DNA of 64,000 nucleotides, taken from NCBI RefSeq assembly GCF_947499265.1, contig NZ_CANMNK010000009.1:91314-155313 (forward strand), given 5' to 3'. This document shows, piece after piece, positions 8,982 through 18,360 of this stretch (within the stretch, counting starts at the first letter, position 1; every line of letters starts with the position of its first letter). A model generated the notes under the pieces. It did no database searches. It was not told the DNA's origin and saw nothing but the letters and a program-made list of their open reading frames with translations. The DNA comes from an uncultured Roseobacter sp. (GTDB taxonomy: Bacteria > Pseudomonadota > Alphaproteobacteria > Rhodobacterales > Rhodobacteraceae). The position numbers and the translations under genes are program-made.

Positions 8982-10484
8982 ATGTGCTGCGGTTTGCGGC
9001 ATGTTCGGGAATTGATCAAAGACATGTTTGACTATCGATCTTTCGCCACGCGCAAACTGGCGGCCATCGGCCCCAAATACCTGCCGTTTGCGGATGTGGC
9101 CACTGCGGAGGTGCCGCTGAGCCGATTGCTGCGGCTGTCGCTGTTTCAGGTCACCGTGGGCATGGCGCTGGTGCTTTTGGTGGGCACGCTCAACCGGGTG
9201 ATGATCGTTGAATTGGCAGTGCCTGCCTCGCTGGTGGCATTGATGCTGGCGCTTCCCCTCGTTTTCGCACCCTTTCGGACCCTGATCGGTTTCAAATCGG
9301 ATGTGCATGTCTCAGCACTGGGACTGCGCCGGGTGCCCTACATCTGGAAGGGCACGCTTTATCAATTCGGTGGTTTTGCCATTATGCCCTTCGCGTTGCT
9401 GGTGCTCTCTGGCTATGGCGAGGCGGTGGATGCCCCGCGCTGGGTCGGGTATAGCTCCGCGGCCCTTTCCTTTTTGCTCGTGGGCGCTGGCGTTCACATC
9501 GTGCAAACCGTAGGGCTCGCACTGGCAACAGATCTTGTTGCCGAAGAAGACCAGCCCAAGGTGGTTGGCCTGATGTATGTCATGTTGCTGGTCGGCATGG
9601 TGGTCAGTGCATTGGTGTTTGGCGCTTTGCTTGAAAACTACACGCCCGGACGGCTGATACAGGTCATTCAGGGCGCAGCGGTGGTGACAGCCGCGTTGAA
9701 CCTCTTTGCCATGTGGCAGCAGGAGGCGCGCGACCGGGACCGCGCCCGCGCCATGAAAGCCGCCCGTCCCATGCAATTTTCCGAGGCCTGGCGATTGCTG
9801 ATGCAAGCTGACGGCATGCTGCGGCTGCTGATCGTGATCGGGCTGGGGACCTTCGGTTTCGGCATGGCGGACGTGCTGCTGGAGCCCTACGGCGGTCAGG
9901 CGCTTGGTCTGTCCGTGGCCAGCACCACCAAACTGACGGCGCTTTTTGCGGCAGGCACGCTATTGGGGTTTGCCGTGGCCTCGCGCGGGCTGGCCCAAGG
10001 CGGGGCGCCCGCACGGTTTGCCGTGATCGGGGCCTGCATCGGCGTGCCGGGGTTTGCCGGCATCATTGTTTCATCGATGGGCATCGGCGTGGCCGTCTTC
10101 CTGGCAGGCGTTTTTGCCACCGGGCTCGGCGCGGGTCTTTTCGGTCACGCGACGCTGACGGCGACCATCAGGGCGGCACCCAAAGAGCGGATCGGTCTGG
10201 CGTTGGGGGCCTGGGGCGCTGTGCAGGCCACGGCGGCGGGCATCGGTATCGCGCTGGCGGGGATCGTGCGGGATTTGATCGTCGGTCTGCAAGGCGCGGC
10301 TGGAAGTGCTGCGCAAACGCCCTACAATGTCGTATTCACAATCGAGATCGTGTTCTTGATCATGGCGGTTGTCGTCGCAATGCCATTTCTCAAAAACACC
10401 AAGAGACAAAGACTTCAGCCGGAGACGCGCGCACCTGGTCCTGAGCTTTCGAACGCAAACACAAACCCGGTGGAGGTATCATGA
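8982..10484 (+). CDS. pucC: PucC-type MFS protein (LH2 assembly)
   Basis: 12-TM ORF downstream of pucBA; 'PFRTLIGFKSDVHVSALGLRRVPYIWKGTLYQFGGFAIMPFALLVL' typical of PucC/LhaA; start may be 9024. Confidence 0.93.
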   Translation: MCCGLRHVRELIKDMFDYRSFATRKLAAIGPKYLPFADVATAEVPLSRLLRLSLFQVTVGMALVLLVGTLNRVMIVELAVPASLVALMLALPLVFAPFRTLIGFKSDVHVSALGLRRVPYIWKGTLYQFGGFAIMPFALLVLSGYGEAVDAPRWVGYSSAALSFLLVGAGVHIVQTVGLALATDLVAEEDQPKVVGLMYVMLLVGMVVSALVFGALLENYTPGRLIQVIQGAAVVTAALNLFAMWQQEARDRDRARAMKAARPMQFSEAWRLLMQADGMLRLLIVIGLGTFGFGMADVLLEPYGGQALGLSVASTTKLTALFAAGTLLGFAVASRGLAQGGAPARFAVIGACIGVPGFAGIIVSSMGIGVAVFLAGVFATGLGAGLFGHATLTATIRAAPKERIGLALGAWGAVQATAAGIGIALAGIVRDLIVGLQGAAGSAAQTPYNVVFTIEIVFLIMAVVVAMPFLKNTKRQRLQPETRAPGPELSNANTNPVEVS

Positions 10485-11530
10485 CACAGGTAATCACGCG
10501 GTATTTCGACAGCGTAGAACAAGCCCGTCTGGTCAGACAGGAACTCGTATATCGGAGACGGTTCAATCAGAAAATCCTGCGCCTTTACGACGATGCGAAA
10601 GGCGCGGCGGATGCTCTTGTTGCCGCCGATGTCGCGGCGGAGACGGCGGAGGCCTATCAAAAGCGTCTGGCAAAAGGCGGCGCCGTGCTGATGGTGCGCG
10701 CGGGTTTCAAACCGCTTAGCGTGGCCCAGACCGCGCGGAACGTCACGGCGGCGATGGGGGCCGTTGATCTGGGTGATCTGGTCGAAGAGGTCTATGTCAA
10801 GGACGCACTGAAACCGTCGCTCAGCATCCTGCAAGACCATCCGCTGATGTTCACCCGGCCCAGGGATCCCTATGCCACGAACTTCCACATGGCGGACTGG
10901 CCGATCCCGCTGATCAGCCGACGCAAGCCATTTGCGGAAATGCTGTTCTCGCCCCATGCACGGATGGCCGACTTCCCGATCCCGCTGATCAGCCGCCGAA
11001 AACCTTACACGGGGTCCGCGATCCAACCCCACGCACGGATGGCCAATTTTCCGATCCCGCTGATCAGCCGCCGTGAGCCGTTTACCGGCTCGATATTCCC
11101 GCGTCATGCCCGGATGGCGAATTTCCCGATCCCCTTGATCAGCCGCAGAAAGCCCTACACAGGGTCGCTGATCCCGCGCCATCAGCGGATGGCAAACTGG
11201 CCGTTCCCGCATCTCATCAATGGCAAGACCGGCACAAACTCCCTAATCCCGGGGGGGCCACGGATGGCCAATTTCCCGATCTCACTGCTGAGCGGTCGCA
11301 AGCCCTTCGACAAATCCATCTTCAAGCGTCACGCAAGGATGGCTAGTTTCCCGATTTCGCTGATCAGCCGCCGTAAGCCCTTCACCGGGTCAATGTTCCC
11401 ACGTCATGCGCGGATGGCCGATGTCCTGCTGCCCTTGGTGATCAAACATGGCGACGATGCACCGCGAAATGCAAATAAGGGCTTCTCGTTCTCGAAGTTC
11501 TTTGGCCTGCCAACGTTGATCAAACGCTAA
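10481..11530 (+). CDS. puc-operon tandem-repeat protein of unknown function
   Basis: 349 aa; ATGA overlap with pucC stop; N-terminal globular region (about 130 aa) then about 8 copies of a 25-aa repeat 'PHARMANFPIPLISRRKPFTGSIFP'. Confidence 0.9.
   Translation: MTQVITRYFDSVEQARLVRQELVYRRRFNQKILRLYDDAKGAADALVAADVAAETAEAYQKRLAKGGAVLMVRAGFKPLSVAQTARNVTAAMGAVDLGDLVEEVYVKDALKPSLSILQDHPLMFTRPRDPYATNFHMADWPIPLISRRKPFAEMLFSPHARMADFPIPLISRRKPYTGSAIQPHARMANFPIPLISRREPFTGSIFPRHARMANFPIPLISRRKPYTGSLIPRHQRMANWPFPHLINGKTGTNSLIPGGPRMANFPISLLSGRKPFDKSIFKRHARMASFPISLISRRKPFTGSMFPRHARMADVLLPLVIKHGDDAPRNANKGFSFSKFFGLPTLIKR
10889..11450 (+). repeat. 75-bp in-frame tandem repeats encoding the 25-aa repeat
   Basis: Start of unit ATGGC(G/C)(A/G)A at 10889 and 10964 (75 bp apart), continuing to about 11430. 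Confidence 0.9.
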
Positions 11531-11768
11531 CGCGCTGGAATAACGAACGATTTCTGCTTCACCTGAAGATCGGGCCACCCAAATATGCGCCCGGTCGCTT
11601 CATGTAGCCCTTCTAGATTCTGGCAAAACCTGTCCGTTTGATTTGCTTTTCCGGACAGCTTGTATCGCTTACGGCCTGCATTTCTGAGACTAATGCGGAC
11701 CCCACCGCCATTCAAAACCGCAATACATGGCACTCAAACGCGGCCCGAAGCTGTTCTTGAAACAGGCC

Positions 11769-11784
11769 AGTGGCGGAGAGACAG
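11769..11784 (+). repeat. Putative att repeat: 16-bp copy of the tRNA-Ser 3' end
   Basis: agtggcggagagacag identical to 37990-38005, which covers the acceptor 3' end and CCA of the tRNA-Ser. Confidence 0.65.
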
Positions 11785-12192
11785 TCCGTCTTATTAAGTT
11801 TTTAATGTGTTGTATTTAAATATAATTATTTTACACTATAGAAATGGTACCACATAAAGTACCACCAGAGATCTGCGATGACCGGACTCGCGACGACAAT
11901 TAGGTACTCAGAAGTGGTTCAAAGGTACTGTTTGCAACAAACTGATCAAATTACTGCTCCCGGCCCGAAGCGGACGTTGGTTCGCGGTGCCTGTTGGCAG
12001 CAATGCGGACAAAAGCTGCCTTTCGCTGTGTCTGCTCCAATGAGCGCTTTTACAGTGAAAAGGTCCAACTATGTAGACGATACCTTATCGAAGAAGTCTT
12101 TTCGACTGCTAGCAAAGAGGCGTGTTTAGGGCGACGCTGTGTTGCGTTCGAGGTGCGGTGTTATGGGTCGAGACTAGTCCAGTTAAAAGGCC

Positions 12193-12474
12193 TCAGAATT
12201 CATCAAATTCTGGAACATTGCCAAGCCTTACAAGGAAACTTGGTGATCCGACTTCGCCGCTGTTCGGGTCTTCGCTGACTGTGTAGGCATCGACACCCGC
12301 GCACTTTTCGGATCGGACTTCTCTTTCCGCTCTGTTTTGCGCTTCCGATGCTGTCGAATGCTCAAATTGCTTGTCAATTTTCAGGGTTACTTGACCATCG
12401 CGCCCTACTGCCTTCTCAACATATGTCTGGCAGATGTAGTGAACCTTTACTGCGCTCTTGTCTGAATCTGTCAT
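12193..12474 (-). CDS. Hypothetical protein
   Basis: 93 aa from MTDSDKSAVKVHYICQTYVEKAVG. Confidence 0.5.
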   Translation of the reverse strand: MTDSDKSAVKVHYICQTYVEKAVGRDGQVTLKIDKQFEHSTASEAQNRAEREVRSEKCAGVDAYTVSEDPNSGEVGSPSFLVRLGNVPEFDEF

Positions 12475-12617
12475 AGATACTTCCTCGGAAAGAGTGGGAA
12501 CGGTTGCGAAGGTTGGGAGAGACATGAGGCGGAAACGTATTTGTCTGCTTCTCGCATAACCAGATCATGAATTGCCAGGTTTGGTGGCAAACAGAAAACA
12601 GGGAATCAGTGTTGGTA

Positions 12618-12851
12618 TCATCCCTTTTTGACGGCTTTGGATGCGTTTTTTTTCTTCGTTGCAGAGGCGGCGTCGGTAGGGGTGTTCGCTTCCCTCTCGA
12701 GCCTAGCAGTGCGAAGCCGGGCGATCTTAACTTGTCGTTGCTGTGCTTCTTCGTCGATTATTTCCCTGACGACACGCGTTGTCTTGTCCATCGCCGTTTC
12801 CGGCTGGGGATCAAGTGCTTTAAACAGGCTAGTTTTTGTCGGCTTGGGCAA
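12618..12851 (-). CDS. Small basic hypothetical protein
   Basis: 77 aa, charged/Lys-rich: 'MPKPTKTSLFKALDPQPETAMDKTTRVVREIIDEEAQQRQVKIARLRTARL'. Confidence 0.5.
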   Translation of the reverse strand: MPKPTKTSLFKALDPQPETAMDKTTRVVREIIDEEAQQRQVKIARLRTARLEREANTPTDAASATKKKNASKAVKKG

Positions 12852-12900
12852 TGGTCAATCTCCTTAGGGACTTCATATTCACATTTTTGAGCGAGGCGCT

Positions 12901-14022
12901 TCAAACCAACGTCAGGTCTTTGATTGCACCTTGGATCTTTCGCGACCGCTTTGGGGACCGGTTCGAGAGCAGCTTTGTTTCCACGTCGGGTGCGGCCATG
13001 GCCTGCATCAACGCGCTATAGTTTATCTGAAATCTCATCTCGGTTCCGACCGGTAGCGATGAGCGGTTCGTGCAAATGACAAGATGATCGCTAGTTGCGC
13101 CGACAAATGAGTGTCCGGAAGGCATCGAAAGCCCCGAAACATCCGTGTCCTGATGCCCAATTGCGAGGAGCAGACGTGTGGTGTAACCACTGTTCGGGAC
13201 AAGGCGAAGTCTTACCAAAACCGGATCGACACAGTTGGTAGGTGTAAATACCGGCTTTGTATCGGTCTCAATAACTTCAGCGACCAGTGTGAATGCATCC
13301 TTATAGAGGCCGCCTATCTGATCTCCTGTAACCGGATTAACGCCTAGAAGTATGGCTTCCCCCAGCCTCAGATCGTTGATCCGCCCAGTCGATTGCCCGC
13401 CGAGCGCCCAGGGCAAACTAGCGGAACCGCCACCAGATACCGTTTTGAGGAAAGGGCCACATGCTCCTTCGGTTTCCGTCGCCAGATCGCAGAGAGCTGC
13501 CATCTTGCTTGCATTGGGGGCCATTCCACTGAGGCAGGCAAAGTTCGACCCGATACCTTTCAACGCAACACCGGGCATATTCATGACGTGCCGTGCAATT
13601 GTGGCCAGGTTCTCTCGCAGTATCCCTTCACGCAGATCGCCCATCTCGACCATCAGGATAATGCCATGGGTCGTGTTTTCCCGGATCGCAGCAGCGGCCA
13701 AGGCTGCGATCACAACTGGCTCTGTGTTGTAGCTTGCCTCGCAGAGTTGGACGACCTCGTTGGCTTGGCTCAGCAGGGGTGTTCGGATCAAAGTAATGGG
13801 GTTTGTTAGACCAGCTGCGCGCAACCTCTGCACGTTACTGAGACGCGCATCTGCAAGACCCAGAGCGCCACCGTCCAGCATGGCCTGAGCGACGGCAGGA
13901 TGTCCACACACTGCTTTGGTCACGCCAGTGACACTGATGCCACGCGTCCTCAGCCGTCCGACAACTGTCTGAGTGTTGTGGCGTATCTTGCTCAGATCCA
14001 CTTCTATGCGAGGAGTGCTCAT
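12901..14022 (-). CDS. PLP-dependent alanine-racemase-fold amino acid racemase
   Basis: 373 aa; 'PRIEVDLSKIRHNTQTVVGRLRTRGISVTGVTKAVCGHP' (PLP Lys region) and 'SGGGSASLPWAL'; 4-bp overlap with upstream DUF1611 ORF. Confidence 0.88.
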   Translation of the reverse strand: MSTPRIEVDLSKIRHNTQTVVGRLRTRGISVTGVTKAVCGHPAVAQAMLDGGALGLADARLSNVQRLRAAGLTNPITLIRTPLLSQANEVVQLCEASYNTEPVVIAALAAAAIRENTTHGIILMVEMGDLREGILRENLATIARHVMNMPGVALKGIGSNFACLSGMAPNASKMAALCDLATETEGACGPFLKTVSGGGSASLPWALGGQSTGRINDLRLGEAILLGVNPVTGDQIGGLYKDAFTLVAEVIETDTKPVFTPTNCVDPVLVRLRLVPNSGYTTRLLLAIGHQDTDVSGLSMPSGHSFVGATSDHLVICTNRSSLPVGTEMRFQINYSALMQAMAAPDVETKLLSNRSPKRSRKIQGAIKDLTLV

Positions 14023-15218
14023 ACCGCAGCCACAGGCGTTTTTTCCTGCAGGTCCGGATACGCGGCAACGAGCATGGCGAGCAAATGCGCTGCCGGTCGG
14101 CTTAACGCATCGGTCACAGGCAATCCAAGTTTTTGAGATTGTGCTGCAATAGCGTCCGTAATTTCGGCTTCGGACATCCCTTCATGATTGAGTGTGACGC
14201 CGATAACCTTCGTATCGGCAAACGCTTCGATAAGAGCAATCTCACGCGCAGGGGTGGGCATCGGCATATTCGGAAAATCGCAGCGATGCGCGCGTTTGGG
14301 CGCGTGCTGAAGGATGACCGCATCGGGTTGGCTGCCCCGCAATATAAAAGCGGAGGTGCAAAATGCCGGGTGGCTTAGCGCGCCCTGACCCTCGATCAGG
14401 ATCACGTCAGGCCGTTCACCGTCCGAGGCGGCAACAATCGCACCCTCAAGCTCGCCACAGCAGAACTGCGGCGGCACCGCGTCCATTGCCACACCGTATT
14501 TTGCGCCCTGCATCAAACCCGTCTGGCCCGTGCCGACAAGCACAGTCTTGATCCCTTTTGCGTTCAGCGCACGTGCCAGCACTGTCGCTGTCGTCCGCTT
14601 GCCAATGGCGCAATCGGTCCCGAGAACCGCAATACGCAGAGCTTCCACCCCTGCTACGCTGCCATCAAACAGTCGCATGTCTTTGCTTGGCTTGGGTTTT
14701 CGTATGTCGCGAATGGTGACATCCCGTTGGGAAGCGGCGGTAGCGATTTCAGGGTCGTCGCTCAAATATTCATGCAAACCACTGACGATGTTCAAACCAA
14801 GTGCTATGGCATCCAGAATGACGCTCCGATCAGATGGTGAGATTTTCCCAGTCGAGGGTGCCATCCCGTAGATGAGCGTATCGGGGATCAGCGCCTCATG
14901 GACGAGAGCCGCATTCAGATCATTGAAGACCGGTATGTTGTTCATCGCATCGTCAAGAACCAACCCGCTGTCCTGCCCACCGTGGTTGCTGTCAATGACA
15001 GATTGGATCCGGTAGGCTTCTGAATGACGCACGAGGCCGTTTGCCGTCTTGCCATCAATTTTGGCGAAGTTGCCCTCGCAATAGATGATGGCGCTTGGGG
15101 GAATGATCGGCTGGGTTACGGTCTTGGATTGGGTGCTATCGTTTTGAACTGATGGAGACACTTGCGCGCCACTGTCATTCCGCTGGATGCTATCGATGGT
15201 CTTAAGGTCGGGTTCCAT
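14019..15218 (-). CDS. DUF1611-family protein (DgcN-like, putative N-acetyltransferase/ligase)
   Basis: P-loop-like 'VLGTDCAIGKRTTATVLARALNAKGIKTVLVGTGQTGLMQGAKYGVAMDAVP' and 'ILIEGQGALSHPA'; start at MEPDLKTIDS (ORF opens at 15329). Confidence 0.82.
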   Translation of the reverse strand: MEPDLKTIDSIQRNDSGAQVSPSVQNDSTQSKTVTQPIIPPSAIIYCEGNFAKIDGKTANGLVRHSEAYRIQSVIDSNHGGQDSGLVLDDAMNNIPVFNDLNAALVHEALIPDTLIYGMAPSTGKISPSDRSVILDAIALGLNIVSGLHEYLSDDPEIATAASQRDVTIRDIRKPKPSKDMRLFDGSVAGVEALRIAVLGTDCAIGKRTTATVLARALNAKGIKTVLVGTGQTGLMQGAKYGVAMDAVPPQFCCGELEGAIVAASDGERPDVILIEGQGALSHPAFCTSAFILRGSQPDAVILQHAPKRAHRCDFPNMPMPTPAREIALIEAFADTKVIGVTLNHEGMSEAEITDAIAAQSQKLGLPVTDALSRPAAHLLAMLVAAYPDLQEKTPVAAV

Positions 15219-15312
15219 GTTTGGGTCCTTTGGATGACTGGCACAAATGGCATCACTGCCATCGGTGCCGAGATTTGAAGCCGGAGTAGTCGTGGTCCTG
15301 CGCGGTGCGCGC

Positions 15313-16095
15313 TCAGTCGTCGAGCACACACAAGCCTTTTGATTTGCGGAAGTTCTTGTTGCATCCCCAACGGTTTCCGGATCGGTCGAGATGAGCGTTC
15401 GCGGGAACCTCTATGGTTTTGCACCCCTCGCCAGACGCGGCATATCCTCGTTCGCACTTCCACCCCTGGCCGTACGCCGCATCATCGAAGTAGGCATGCT
15501 CGGGAACCACCACGGCCACGCACAGACCATCCAGTTCGAAAAAGCCCCGCTCACATGTCCAGGGTTGGCCGTAGCTAGATGTATTCAGGTAGGCGTTAGG
15601 CGGAACCGCAATGGCGCTACATGCGTCTCCATCGGCCCGAAACCCACGTTCGCAAAGCCATTTGGGCCCATAAGATGTATCTGCCAGATAGGAGTTTGCG
15701 GGAAGGACAATCTCTTGGCAGGTGTCGTCGAGTTTGAAAAATCCGCGCAGGCAGTGCCAGCGTTCACCCGATGGGTCCAGAAACCCGCCCTCGGGGACAA
15801 TCACTTCAACACAGGCATCTTCATGGCTCCTGCTAAAGCCGTGGAAACACTCCCAACCTAGACCATATGTGTGGTTGGTCTCATAAGCATTTTCCGGCAC
15901 AATCACTGCCGCACAGGCATCGCCATTCAGTCTATACCCCTTATTGCATTGCCACCCATCCCCGTAGCTTTTTGCGCTGGCGTTCTCGGGCATCGGCTGC
16001 CCGGTGGATTGGGCCAATGCAGGCATCGCAAAGAGAAGCAAAGCGAAGATTGAGACGACAAATAAAGCCAAAATGGTTTGAACGGCTGTCGACAT
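15313..16095 (-). CDS. Secreted Cys-repeat (EGF-like pattern) protein, 7 repeats
   Basis: Signal peptide 'MSTAVQTILALFVVSIFALLLFAMPALAQ'; repeats 'P.NAYLN.SSYG..W.CERGF......C..I.V'. Confidence 0.8.
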   Translation of the reverse strand: MSTAVQTILALFVVSIFALLLFAMPALAQSTGQPMPENASAKSYGDGWQCNKGYRLNGDACAAVIVPENAYETNHTYGLGWECFHGFSRSHEDACVEVIVPEGGFLDPSGERWHCLRGFFKLDDTCQEIVLPANSYLADTSYGPKWLCERGFRADGDACSAIAVPPNAYLNTSSYGQPWTCERGFFELDGLCVAVVVPEHAYFDDAAYGQGWKCERGYAASGEGCKTIEVPANAHLDRSGNRWGCNKNFRKSKGLCVLDD

Positions 16096-16141
16096 ACGTG
16101 TCCCGCAAGCTGCCTGCGGCGGTCGCAGCATTAGGTCGGAC

Positions 16142-16495
16142 CTATGATCCATCCAGCTCAAGCCCCGCGAGACAAGCCGCTGCGAGCTCCCGGTTTGGCG
16201 TGTCGGAGCCCGGTGGCGTCGCCCAGCCCGTATCCATCATAGCCTTGCGGCGGTTGAACCCAGAGGCCTCCCGAAGGACGACCAGTTTTTCTGCGCTTTC
16301 CGGGTCAGTCGCTGACATATCCAGGCAGACTGGCACCATCGCCAGTGTCACTTCTTCGCCTGCAAGTTTCTGCGCCATGTCCTGAGCATTGCCGCTGGTT
16401 GTCCAGCCACCCCAGGTAAAGCCGAGGATAGAGACCGCAATCGCACCGGTTAAAGCACCGTAAATACCTGGTTTCGTCCATTCTGGAAAAGTCAT
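16142..16495 (-). CDS. Hypothetical membrane-anchored protein
   Basis: 117 aa with one N-terminal TM 'GIYGALTGAIAVSILGFTWGGW'. Confidence 0.7.
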   Translation of the reverse strand: MTFPEWTKPGIYGALTGAIAVSILGFTWGGWTTSGNAQDMAQKLAGEEVTLAMVPVCLDMSATDPESAEKLVVLREASGFNRRKAMMDTGWATPPGSDTPNRELAAACLAGLELDGS

Positions 16496-16558
16496 TTCAT
16501 ATCCCTTGACGGAGAAAGCGCCGCCTCACTGTTTTGTTTGTTTTTGTCCAGCTCTGAT

Positions 16559-16795
16559 TTACGTCAGGGCCATTTCTAAGTCGCGGTGATCGTTAAAGCG
16601 CAATCGGCATCCGCCGGTGACCCGACGGATCGGCAGATGCGTTAAGGTCTTTCGCTCCGCCACCATGCTGTGACTTTGCGTAAATTCATCTCCCTCAAAG
16701 AACTCACAACTGCCTGGCGGCGAGTCATCGGGAGAACCGGCCACCACAAACGGATGGGCAAATGTCACAAGTGATGTGGTCGTGCGCGACAACAT
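16559..16795 (-). CDS. Hypothetical protein
   Basis: 'TFAHPFVVAGSPDDSPPGSCEFFEGDEF' segment; start uncertain. Confidence 0.45.
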   Translation of the reverse strand: MLSRTTTSLVTFAHPFVVAGSPDDSPPGSCEFFEGDEFTQSHSMVAERKTLTHLPIRRVTGGCRLRFNDHRDLEMALT

Positions 16796-17458
16796 CGGCA
16801 AACTTCTCAAACATCAGATCCCTTTCAGAGGACGTGACAGCTGAATTTTAATGGTGGAAGATTGTAGTCCGCTCTGGCAGAGCGATGGGCCTAGACCTCA
16901 GAAAACCACATCTCTTGGACCCTCTATGTAGTCTCTTGGCGTCGCAATTACAATGTTATCTGACCTGGCTCTGTTTCTAAGTCCGCCAATACCCTTGAAA
17001 GTAATGAGAGTTAGAAAGCCTTCACCTTTTGTATCGGCAAAACCCTCGCCAGTTACGTCACTTTTTTTGGTATGCTACCCAGATGCCGACCTTCGCTGCA
17101 TTCCAGAAAATCTACAAGATGGGCTCAATCGAGACCTTAGCCGCAGCGTGCAACGATGATCGCTAAGCGGACTCTGCAGTCATTCAATTTCTCACTATCG
17201 CTGACGCAGCAAATACTTGCGAACGCGGTACATCGTTCGCTGTATCGCAGCCGAGTTTACCCATTCCGCCATATAGAGCGTGGAGTTGACCAAAGAGCTC
17301 GCTTCAGCACCGGAATACGATACGTTTCGTCTGCAGGTCTTGCTCGATACGGCAAAACGGAAAAGAACCATTAACCAATTTCCTACAAATCACGACCTGG
17401 TTTTAAGTTCTTTTACTTCTTCACGGCATTTCTTCAGCACTTTTTGAAGAGGTAAACC

Positions 17459-18343
17459 ATGTCTTTGCGCATACTTGTCACGTTTGTTTTTCTGATCAGT
17501 GCTGCTGTCCAAGCTGCCGCTGAAGGGTGGGAACTCCAGCGCGCGGATGGGAACGTTCGCATTTCAGTCGATGGGAAGACCTGGAGCCGTGCAAAGGACG
17601 GGACGACCCTGTCCAGCGGGACCTGGATCCGAACTGGCCCGCGCAGCCGCGCGATCCTCGGTCGCGGAGTTGAGCGGATCATTTACCGTGCGAATACACT
17701 CGCGGCGGTCTCCGTTTCTCAGCCGACGGGTCAAACCACGCAGGTCACTCACCAGCGTGGATCTGTCTTTTTGTCTGTGGTTACCAAGCAGCGCAAACGC
17801 ACCAGCGTTGTCACACCGCACCTGGCCGCCGTCATTAAGGGGACGGTTTTGGAGGTTACCACGGACGAGCAAAGCGCATCCGTTCGGGTCGACAAGGGCG
17901 TTGTCGAGGTCCGCAGCGATGAACGCAGCGTTGATGTCGAAGCGGGTCGTGAGGCCGTCTCCGATGGTCAATCTCTGAGCGTCGCTGCTGCAGAAGTGAC
18001 CAGTCAAGTTCCTGGTGCACCGAATACCTTCAGCACCGATTTGCGAGAAGTTCCCGCGTCGAACAGTCAGAACAATGGGGGCGCGACAGGACCTGCCAAT
18101 ACCGGCAACAACGGCGTTGGTAACGGCAACGGCGGCGGGAACGGCAACGGTGGCGGGAATGGTAACGGTGGCGGGAATGGCAACGGTGGCGGGAACGGCA
18201 ACGGTGGCGGGAATGGCAACGGTGGCGGGAATGGCAACGGCAACAATGGGAATGGAAACGGCAACGGTGGCGGGAACGGTAACGGCGGCGGGAACGGCAA
18301 CGGCAACAACGGGAATGGAAACGGCAATGGAGGCGGAAACTGA
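17459..18343 (+). CDS. FecR-domain protein with signal peptide and Gly/Asn-rich repeat tail
   Basis: FecR-like 'VRISVDGKTWSRAKDGTTLSSGTWIRTGPRSRAILGRG...AVIKGTVLEVTTDEQSASVRVDKGVVEVRS'; C-terminal (NGNGGG)n. Confidence 0.88.
   Translation: MSLRILVTFVFLISAAVQAAAEGWELQRADGNVRISVDGKTWSRAKDGTTLSSGTWIRTGPRSRAILGRGVERIIYRANTLAAVSVSQPTGQTTQVTHQRGSVFLSVVTKQRKRTSVVTPHLAAVIKGTVLEVTTDEQSASVRVDKGVVEVRSDERSVDVEAGREAVSDGQSLSVAAAEVTSQVPGAPNTFSTDLREVPASNSQNNGGATGPANTGNNGVGNGNGGGNGNGGGNGNGGGNGNGGGNGNGGGNGNGGGNGNGNNGNGNGNGGGNGNGGGNGNGNNGNGNGNGGGN
18115..18340 (+). repeat. 18-bp minisatellite-like coding repeat (GGNGNG)
   Basis: Recurring aacggtggcgggaatggc units within the FecR protein tail. Confidence 0.9.
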
Positions 18344-18360
18344 CACCCTCCTCCCATGTC

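Noticed and set aside
10889-11450. 75-bp regular repeats considered as a CRISPR-like array
   Set aside because: Repeats are diverged and in frame inside one ORF; no constant repeat/variable spacer pattern.
11878-12278. Two overlapping plus-strand ORFs at the left island end
   Set aside because: Overlap the dispersed repeat and lack protein-like composition.
18115-18340. 18-bp repeats considered as CRISPR or regulatory satellite
   Set aside because: No spacers; fully explained as Gly/Asn coding repeat.
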